Shown here in pieces: positions 58,126 through 64,000 of a stretch of 64,000 nucleotides of DNA. Each line of letters opens with the position of its first letter. Within the stretch, counting starts at the first letter, position 1. A program made the translations under genes and the position numbers. Below the pieces are notes generated by a model. It made no database searches. It was not told the origin of the DNA and worked only from the letters and a program-made list of their open reading frames with translations. This DNA is from Loktanella sp. 5RATIMAR09 (GTDB taxonomy: Bacteria; Pseudomonadota; Alphaproteobacteria; Rhodobacterales; Rhodobacteraceae): contig NZ_LJAL01000011.1 of the NCBI RefSeq assembly GCF_001419985.1, positions 1 to 64,000 on the forward strand, written 5' to 3'.

Positions 58126-58884
58126 TCAAGAGAAACGGCGACGCAAAGCGCCGTTGAAAGCTTCGATCGCCACCACCATGACAACCACGGCTATGGTGAC
58201 GCTCGCGGCCTTGTCATACTGGAAAGAACGCACATACGTCTGGATGTAGAACCCGATCCCGCCCGCACCGACAACTCCAAGGATCAAGGATTCTCGCAGG
58301 TTCAATTCAAACCGGAAGATCGTGTCACGCGCCACGACAGGTGCCATCTGAGGCCAAATTGCGTACCTCAGCCGCGCAAGCGGCCCGGCGCCCGCACTTT
58401 CCAGCGCGGCAATCGGCGCGCGCGCTACGCCGTCGATAGCTTCAGAATAAAATTTGGCAAGCATGCCTGTGGCATGAAAGGCGACAGCGATGATACCGGG
58501 CAGGGGACCGAGCCCGACCGCGCCCACCATCAACATCGCCACAAGGATCAGCGGGATTGCCCGAATGAGCGCCAGCAGAATCCGGACCGGACGGTAGACC
58601 GCAGGGGGGGACATTGTCTCGGACGCCAAAAGCCCCAACGGGACGGAGAGAAGCACTGCGCCAAGCGTTCCCAGGATCGCTATTCTTAGTGTTTCGGCAC
58701 TACCGCTCACAATCTCTTCCATGACCGTAGGGTCAGGCGGGAACATGCGGCCAAGGAAATCCGCGATCCGCGGGCCAGACGACACAAGTCGCCTCAGCTC
58801 AACATCTGTCGTGGCGAGTGACCAGAGAACAGCGCCAGCAAACAGTACTGCAGCCGTGAAACTGGCAAATCCACGGGCCCGCAT
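58126..58884 (-). CDS. phnE: PhnE-type ABC transporter permease
   Basis: 252 residues with about six helices and the permease loop (EAIDGVARAPIAALESAGAGPLARL) that contacts the ATPase. IWPQMAPVVARDTIFRFELNLRESLILGVVGAGGIGFYI is the typical PhnE C-terminal block. It should import phosphonate, phosphite or a related anion with PhnC and PhnD. Its start overlaps phnC by one base. It is the last gene of a four-gene operon whose first gene encodes a diheme peroxidase. Confidence 0.9.
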   Translation of the reverse strand: MRARGFASFTAAVLFAGAVLWSLATTDVELRRLVSSGPRIADFLGRMFPPDPTVMEEIVSGSAETLRIAILGTLGAVLLSVPLGLLASETMSPPAVYRPVRILLALIRAIPLILVAMLMVGAVGLGPLPGIIAVAFHATGMLAKFYSEAIDGVARAPIAALESAGAGPLARLRYAIWPQMAPVVARDTIFRFELNLRESLILGVVGAGGIGFYIQTYVRSFQYDKAASVTIAVVVMVVAIEAFNGALRRRFS

Positions 58885-59666
58885 TAGCTGGCTACCCTAA
58901 GACTAATTGCAGGCATTTGTGCGGCGTCCCGGTAGAGATCCGCCATTGCAGCTTCGGACAACTCGGATGTCGGCAAATCGAAAGCGACGCGCCCGTCTCG
59001 CATGCCGACAATTCGCTGCGCAAAGCGCCGCGCGAGATCCGGCTGATGCGATGAGAATACAACCGTTGCGCCTCGCACGAGCGCCGCCTCTGTCAACAGA
59101 GTCAAGACCTCGGCCGCACGCGTCGGATCAAGACTGCTCACTGGCTCGTCCGCGAGGATCAATCGTGGTTCCTGTGCGAGACAACGTCCAATGGAAACGC
59201 GCTGTCTTTGTCCGCCGCTCAGACTGTCGACTCTACGATCTTCAAGATCGGCAATGCCACAATCGGCGAGCGCAGTTTTTGCAACTTGAAGGTCACGTTC
59301 CCTGGGCGTTCCAAAGAAAGCTCGAATCGGAGACATGCGCCCAAGACGGCCATTCAGCACGTTGCGCAGCACGTTCGAACGCTCGACCAGGGCAAATTCC
59401 TGAAACACAAAGCCAGTGTCCGCGCGACAGGCGCGCAACGGTGGATGATCCGGATCGAGTGACGCACCTAGGATGGAGACGCGCCCGCACCAATGCCGAA
59501 GCCTGCCGTCCAGCAGCGTCAGTAAAGTCGTCTTTCCAGCACCCGATGGTCCAAAAAGCGCAACTATCTCACCCACCGGAAGTGAAAGCGACACATGCTC
59601 CAAAGCGGAAGTGTCGGCTCCAGAGTGCGCGAAGCTTACATCGTCGATTTGCGCGGCAGCAGTCAT
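58884..59666 (-). CDS. phnC: PhnC-type ABC transporter ATPase
   Basis: 260 residues. Walker A is [11 protein letters not shown], the signature is [19 protein letters not shown], Walker B is [13 protein letters not shown], and the switch histidine is FSSHQPDLA. The [25 protein letters not shown] stretch is characteristic of PhnC. It overlaps phnD by four bases and phnE by one, so the three are translated in concert. Confidence 0.92.
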   Translation of the reverse strand: MTAAAQIDDVSFAHSGADTSALEHVSLSLPVGEIVALFGPSGAGKTTLLTLLDGRLRHWCGRVSILGASLDPDHPPLRACRADTGFVFQEFALVERSNVLRNVLNGRLGRMSPIRAFFGTPRERDLQVAKTALADCGIADLEDRRVDSLSGGQRQRVSIGRCLAQEPRLILADEPVSSLDPTRAAEVLTLLTEAALVRGATVVFSSHQPDLARRFAQRIVGMRDGRVAFDLPTSELSEAAMADLYRDAAQMPAISLRVAS

Positions 59667-60538
59667 CGCAGCAATCCGTAGTGACGCGCGATATCTCGCA
59701 CCCCGTCGAAGACGCCGGGGGCAGAAACAACATAGCCGTCGGGTCCGTAGAGATAACGCAGCATGTCGCGGTTCGCAGGTTGATTGAGTGTCAACATGGC
59801 TTCGACGAACCTTGCTTGAATATCCGCGTCCAGCCCGGGACGCGCGATAACGACATGGCTCGGGATCTTATCGCTTTCCGCAATCCAGGTCACCTCGGCC
59901 TGCTGATCGGGTGTAAGAAGTAAGTCGGCGTATTGGCTCGCGCCCGCGGCCTCGACCAGGCCCTCAGCCATGGCCTGCATCGCCTGCTGATAACCGCCGG
60001 CAAAGAAGATGCGGCCAAAGAAGGCCTCGGCTGCGCCGGGGCCCTCTATCAGCCCCACCCTCTCGAACTCTGCAAGCGGATAGAGGTATCCCGACTCCGA
60101 GATCGGGTCGGCGAACGCGATGTCACGGTCCCGTAAGTCAGAGAGTGTCTTAATACCACTATCGCGGCGCACGAAGATGCGGCCTGTGTAGCTTGGCGCG
60201 CCGCGATAAACCTCGGACAGAAGTGGTACCGCGCCGATTTGAGCTTCGGCAAGCACAAAGGGAAGCGCCCCCATGAAGGAGATATCCGCGTCGCCGTTCC
60301 GCAGCGCCTCGACGGCGGCGGCATGATCGATTGTAACAAATCCTTCGACCGCCACCCCGATTTCATCGGCCAGCCAAGCGGTCACCACTGCGATGTCCCC
60401 AAGCAGTTTCTCGGGGTTCTCCTGCGGAATGAACGCAAGGCGCAAGCGCCGGTCCTGAGCGACGAGGGGGGTGGAGAGTGCCAGGACACTCGCACCGGAA
60501 AGAATTAGCGCCGATCTGCGGTTCAAAAGGGTTACCAT
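59663..60538 (-). CDS. phnD: PhnD-type periplasmic substrate-binding protein
   Basis: 291 residues from ATG 60538, which overlaps the peroxidase stop (TGATG). A signal with twin arginine (NRRSALILSGASVLALSTPLVA) is followed by the PhnD fold: RLAFIPQENPEKLL, DISFMGALPFVL and the ligand-binding loop DPISESGYLYPLAE. These suggest an oxyanion ligand, but the regulator and peroxidase partner suggest the true ligand is tied to metal or redox stress. Confidence 0.9.
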   Translation of the reverse strand: MVTLLNRRSALILSGASVLALSTPLVAQDRRLRLAFIPQENPEKLLGDIAVVTAWLADEIGVAVEGFVTIDHAAAVEALRNGDADISFMGALPFVLAEAQIGAVPLLSEVYRGAPSYTGRIFVRRDSGIKTLSDLRDRDIAFADPISESGYLYPLAEFERVGLIEGPGAAEAFFGRIFFAGGYQQAMQAMAEGLVEAAGASQYADLLLTPDQQAEVTWIAESDKIPSHVVIARPGLDADIQARFVEAMLTLNQPANRDMLRYLYGPDGYVVSAPGVFDGVRDIARHYGLLR

Positions 60539-62436
60539 CAGAACGCACTCTGGTCGAGACTTGCGGCTTGCCTCTGAAATGCCGCCCAGCTTGTCTCTGC
60601 TGCTACCCATTCCCCGGCGCGCACGGCTGCTCCAACCTCGTCAAGACGGTCAGCCAGCGCGTAAACCTCGGGCCGGGCGGCAAGGTTAGACATTGTGCTG
60701 GCGTCTGCAGAGAGGTCTGCTGCGACGGTGTCGGTCAAAAGCAGGATGTGCTCGGCGTCCCGCCTTGGCAACAGCGTATTAAGGGTCGACGCGAAGGTCG
60801 TCAGTTCCGAGAAAGCCAGCCGGAAGGCGGTGTTCTCGTCGTCGAAGGCTTCGTAGGGCTCATCCGCCGCGCCGATGGTTTCAAGGTAGGCCGTGAGGTC
60901 AGAGCGTTCTGTTCCTGTCAGACCAAGAGATTTCGTCTCATCGAACCAATCCACGACCGCGCTCAGGCTAGGCAGGGATCCGTCATGGAAATAGGGGGCC
61001 GTGTAAACCGTGCCCAGAAGCGTTGGCGTGTCGAACGCGCCCGCGCGCGCGCCAGCGTATGGCGACGTGGCCGAGCCGATGTCATACGCTTGCCGATCGA
61101 GGAAGTTGCTTTGCGGCACGTGGCAACTCGCGCAGGAACGCTCACCAAGCCCTGCTAAGGGACGGTTGAATATCGCTTCGCCGCGCCGGGCGGCGACTGG
61201 GGCGGCGTCGGTCAACCTGCCATCATGCGCCAGCATCGAGTTCGGCAGGAAGTCGAATTCGAGCATGTAGGCGACCAGTGCGTCCAGCATGAATGGCGTC
61301 GGTTCAACGCCCCCAAACTCATTGACGACCACGTTGCGAGTGAAGTCCCGCAACGACGCGAAGCGCCCGTCGCGACCATAGGGTCCAGTAAAGCGCAGGC
61401 CGCGAAGGCTTGGGATGTCGATCGGGTCGTCGCGCCGATCGTTGAAGATTGGATTGAAAAACGCGCCATCCACGTCGATTGCGCCGGGCTGGTGACTGGC
61501 GCCTGGAATGAACAGGCGTTGGTTCACATCCGAGCGGTTGTGGCAGGCGGAGCAAGCAATGCCAAGATCGCGCGCCGGACCGCCGAAGATCTGCGCGCTG
61601 TCAAACAGCATGTCGCCATAGGCGACAAGCGGAAGGTCCGCCTCGTCAATTCCTTGTTCCTCAAAGTTGAGAACGAGCCGCGGAAGTGGACTCTGGTCGA
61701 AAATGTCGGAACCGGGCGGCAGGCTCGGTGGTACGTCAATGGTGCGTCCGTTGAGCACTGCGGTCTCCGGTAGCGCGCTCAGCCTTCTGCGCGGCGCGAA
61801 GTCGTCCACAAGGTAGTTCTGCTTAAGGTAATCTGAGATAACCGCGACAGCGACGCCCATGGTCTCTCGGTCAGAGGATATCGCGCCTGCACCCAGCACG
61901 CCCGATGACCCGGCACTGCTATTCAAATCCAACCATGCGATCCCGACGTTTCGCGCCGCCTCGGGATCGGCGGCTGTTACACCATCGGCAAATGCGCGAT
62001 AGAGTTCACGGCCCGTCTGCACTGCCTGCCGAGTGGCAGTCGGGTTTTCGGCGATAAGTAACCGATCCAGTTCTTCCTCGATTCTGAATGCAATCAGGCG
62101 GGTCGCCTCTGTAAAAAGCGCCTGTCGATCCTGTTGATCAATTGCCTCTAGCAACCGTGTCACGTTAATTTCGCTTTTGGCATCGAGCCAGTCTAACGCT
62201 CCCACGGAATATTTCGACCCGCGGTAAGGCTCAGACCAAGCGATTGAAACTTGGCCCCAAGGCAATGGTTCAAGATTTCCTAGGAAGAGCGTCAGACGAT
62301 AGGCTGCTGCCTCGGGGAGCCATGATGCCTCTTTTGCCGGTGTGGCCGAAACTGATCCCGGAAAGACAACCGCACCGATCCACGCGATGAATAGAAGCTT
62401 TAGAAAATCTCGGATAAAAATCGCCTCCAACGCCAA
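60538..62436 (-). CDS. Diheme cytochrome c peroxidase/MauG-like protein with extra N-domain
   Basis: About 632 residues if translation starts at TTG 62436; the true start is uncertain since no ATG is near and GGAGG lies just inside the frame. After a signal (LLFIAWIGAVVFPGSVSA) comes a roughly 240-residue helical N-domain I do not recognise. The C-terminal half is a bacterial diheme peroxidase with IACSACHNR and RSCASCHVPQ heme sites and TGPYGRDGRFASL, LLGTVYTAPYFHDGSLPSL. It is translationally coupled to phnD, an unusual partner. It may oxidise or process the transporter's ligand. Confidence 0.85.
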   Translation of the reverse strand: MALEAIFIRDFLKLLFIAWIGAVVFPGSVSATPAKEASWLPEAAAYRLTLFLGNLEPLPWGQVSIAWSEPYRGSKYSVGALDWLDAKSEINVTRLLEAIDQQDRQALFTEATRLIAFRIEEELDRLLIAENPTATRQAVQTGRELYRAFADGVTAADPEAARNVGIAWLDLNSSAGSSGVLGAGAISSDRETMGVAVAVISDYLKQNYLVDDFAPRRRLSALPETAVLNGRTIDVPPSLPPGSDIFDQSPLPRLVLNFEEQGIDEADLPLVAYGDMLFDSAQIFGGPARDLGIACSACHNRSDVNQRLFIPGASHQPGAIDVDGAFFNPIFNDRRDDPIDIPSLRGLRFTGPYGRDGRFASLRDFTRNVVVNEFGGVEPTPFMLDALVAYMLEFDFLPNSMLAHDGRLTDAAPVAARRGEAIFNRPLAGLGERSCASCHVPQSNFLDRQAYDIGSATSPYAGARAGAFDTPTLLGTVYTAPYFHDGSLPSLSAVVDWFDETKSLGLTGTERSDLTAYLETIGAADEPYEAFDDENTAFRLAFSELTTFASTLNTLLPRRDAEHILLLTDTVAADLSADASTMSNLAARPEVYALADRLDEVGAAVRAGEWVAAETSWAAFQRQAASLDQSAF

Positions 62437-62439
62437 AAG

Positions 62440-62453
62440 TTAGCCGTGTCTAA
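62440..62453. promoter_or_regulatory. DtxR-family operator candidate
   Basis: GTTAGCCGTGTCTAAT is nearly palindromic (TTAG at 62440-62443, CTAA at 62450-62453) and resembles the core of DtxR/IdeR-type sites. It lies immediately before the peroxidase frame and 59 bp before the regulator gene, the right place for shared control. Confidence 0.45.
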
Positions 62454-62511
62454 TTTATCTACCCAAAGCAAACTAGTTGTCAATGCTTTCGTTTCAATTC
62501 AAAGTCTGATC

Positions 62512-62973
62512 ATGACCAAATCGCAATCCCTTAGTCGTAACACCTTTGACGCTGACCAACGAGCCCCTGAGATCCAGGCTGAGGGCTTTGCAACAGTGCG
62601 TCAGGCCCATGAAACCGAAATGGCAGAAGACTACGTCGAGCTGATCGCCGAGCTCATTGAGACGCGAGGAGAAGCACGCCCAGTCGAGATCGCTGGACGC
62701 CTTGGGGTCAAACCACCTACCGTCACCAAGAATATCTCACGGCTCAAGGCCGCTGGGTTGGTTCGCCGAGAACCATATCGGGCGATTTTTCTTACAGAAG
62801 AGGGGAGGGTGCTGGCCGAGACCTGCAAGCGGCGGCACCGGGTCGTAGTGGCGTTTCTCCGCGGCCTCGGGATCGACGAGGAGACAGCCGAGCGAGACGC
62901 AGAAGGCATCGAGCATCATGTCAGTGAAGCAACTCTACAGGCGTTCGAACGCCATCTCCAAGAACGCGGGTAA
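62512..62973 (+). CDS. DtxR/MntR-family metalloregulator
   Basis: 153 residues from ATG 62512. The N-terminal winged helix (EDYVELIAELIETRGEARPVEIAGRLGVKPPTVTKNISRLKAAG) is followed by LVRREPYRAIFLTEEGRVLAETCKRRHRVVVAFL and HHVSEATLQAFERHL, the metal-binding dimerisation domain. The length (no SH3 domain) and wording fit MntR, the manganese-sensing branch. It faces the peroxidase-PhnDCE operon across 75 bp and probably represses it when metal is plentiful. Confidence 0.88.
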   Translation: MTKSQSLSRNTFDADQRAPEIQAEGFATVRQAHETEMAEDYVELIAELIETRGEARPVEIAGRLGVKPPTVTKNISRLKAAGLVRREPYRAIFLTEEGRVLAETCKRRHRVVVAFLRGLGIDEETAERDAEGIEHHVSEATLQAFERHLQERG

Positions 62974-63060
62974 CGCGGATTTTGAGTCAACCCGCCGATC
63001 ATGACATGCAACCGATCTCACGCCAGGTCGCAATCGCAGTACCGCCCGGCAATACTGAGG

Positions 63061-64000
63061 TCAGCGGGCCATAGAGAGTACGCTGATTGCTGTCACCATA
63101 ACGAGGCAGAACATGGCCAAGGCACCCAAAGCCAACGATCGACCCACCTGCCGATTAGGGTCCGCGACCTTCAACTGCAATTCAGCGGCGGTTTCGGGGA
63201 ATTCCAGAGCAGCGGAGTTGGAACACCGGTGTGTAAATCGCATGGCCCATCTCTGTTCTTCTGCACGATTCCATTCATTCAGCACAAGAATGATAGACAG
63301 TATCATGACCATCGATGACGGCACCCAGATCGTAAATCCACCGATTGTTTCGTCGGCCATCGGGCTCAAGGTGCCGCTCCGAACAAGACTATGGTATTCA
63401 GAATAAATCACCGTCGCTTTTAGCGTTGTGAGCGATCCGAGAAGGATGTTTGAGACAATTAGGACGAAGCCTGACATCAGTCGCGCTCCACGTGCATGGC
63501 CCTCGGGCGGGTCGCGCGGATCAAGCAACATCGCAAAGTACCATAGTCCCGTCGCCATCATTAGAATGTGAGCAAACGTTTCCACGGCTGGAATTCTTTG
63601 AGCAAGCCCGTAGGCAGGTGGGATTTGCCACACAAAAAGTCCGGCAATCAGCATTGCTGTGGAAACGGCGGGGTGTGCGAAACTTCGTATGAGACGCTTT
63701 TTCCCGTACAAACCTAATCTGCGACGCCAGCGACGGGGTAGGGCAACATGTATCAGACGCCACGGATATGACATGGTAACTAAGAGCGGACCAAGCAGTC
63801 TGAGCAGCAGATGTTCGGCCTGATGAGCCGAAAAAAGACTGTGACCAAGAGGAGCCAATGGCGCATTGCTTGCCAGCGCGATGCTGCCAAGACCTGCCAC
63901 AAAGAACCCTGATTGCAACTTACTAACAGGCCGACGCAATCGGGCCAGTCGTGACAGACCCCGGAGGTACAGGCCCAGTGTCGTCAAAAGAAAAAGAACA
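63061..64000 (-). CDS. CtaG-like cytochrome c oxidase assembly protein, cut by window edge
   Basis: At least 313 residues. The frame stays open past 63987 to the edge (VLFLL before TTLGLYLRGL), so the N-terminus lies outside. About seven helices are visible. GHSLFSAHQAEHLLLRLLGPLLV, HPAVSTAMLIAGLFVWQIPPAYGLA and WYFAMLLDPRDPPEGHARGARLM match the CtaG_2/caa3-type assembly family, whose histidines handle copper for oxidase maturation. A unique soluble loop near the C-terminus contains RCSNSAALEFPETAAEL. It is the last gene in view. Confidence 0.85.
   Translation of the reverse strand, partial: VLFLLTTLGLYLRGLSRLARLRRPVSKLQSGFFVAGLGSIALASNAPLAPLGHSLFSAHQAEHLLLRLLGPLLVTMSYPWRLIHVALPRRWRRRLGLYGKKRLIRSFAHPAVSTAMLIAGLFVWQIPPAYGLAQRIPAVETFAHILMMATGLWYFAMLLDPRDPPEGHARGARLMSGFVLIVSNILLGSLTTLKATVIYSEYHSLVRSGTLSPMADETIGGFTIWVPSSMVMILSIILVLNEWNRAEEQRWAMRFTHRCSNSAALEFPETAAELQLKVADPNRQVGRSLALGALAMFCLVMVTAISVLSMAR

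Noticed and set aside
1..64000. CRISPR arrays, tRNA or rRNA genes
   Set aside because: No regularly spaced repeats and no cloverleaf or rRNA-like sequence were seen on reading both strands.

Overview
The window looks like part of a repABC replicon (plasmid or chromid) from an alphaproteobacterium of the Rhodobacteraceae, probably Roseobacter-group. The evidence is a contiguous repA-repB-repC operon with two perfect 16-bp palindromes beside repC, and a Rieske protein, Ccm proteins and CtaG-like protein that all read as Rhodobacterales versions. This assignment rests on family recognition, not a database search. No rRNA, tRNA or CRISPR array was seen.

Layout. 1-8.7 kb is plasmid backbone: an ArdC-like antirestriction protein, a Fic protein, parS-like palindromes, repCBA with a countertranscribed RNA candidate, an AbrB/PIN toxin-antitoxin pair and a serine resolvase with a res-like site. 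8.7-9.2 kb holds a transposase scar. From 9.2 to 58 kb lies a very large metal (mainly copper) resistance and envelope-maintenance island. It contains three P1B ATPases, CueR, CopZ, a two-component system, four multicopper oxidases, five c-type cytochromes or cytochrome-like proteins, DUF411, DUF2933, DUF305 and SHOCT proteins, ScsB, two DsbA-like proteins and DsbB, Lgt, a PBP2, an orphan Rieske protein, ccmFGHI, and four L,D-transpeptidases. 58-63 kb is a PhnDCE-type ABC transporter translationally coupled to a diheme peroxidase, divergent from a DtxR/MntR-family regulator. The window ends in a CtaG-like cytochrome oxidase assembly gene that runs off the edge.

Two regulatory codes can be read directly. 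(1) CueR-type promoters (TTGACC-N19-TA.... with an interrupted TTCC/GGAA dyad) precede copZ, copA, a DUF2933 gene, a multicopper oxidase, copA2 (followed after 24 bp by the PBP2 gene) and the orphan Rieske gene, which appears to be leaderless. (2) A 17-bp direct-repeat box, approximately TTACAWATNNNTACAAA, precedes the response-regulator gene itself, the L,D-transpeptidase/cytochrome/oxidase operon, an APC permease, the dsbB-DUF2182-lgt operon, ccmFGHI and copA2. It always points toward the gene, usually 79-90 bp before the start codon.

Together the genes suggest more than copper efflux. The island seems to carry copper-responsive duplicate copies of envelope machinery that excess copper damages: peptidoglycan cross-linking enzymes, disulfide chemistry, cytochrome c maturation, lipoprotein acylation and the Rieske iron-sulfur protein. 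That system-level reading is inference; the gene identities and promoter motifs are what the sequence shows.
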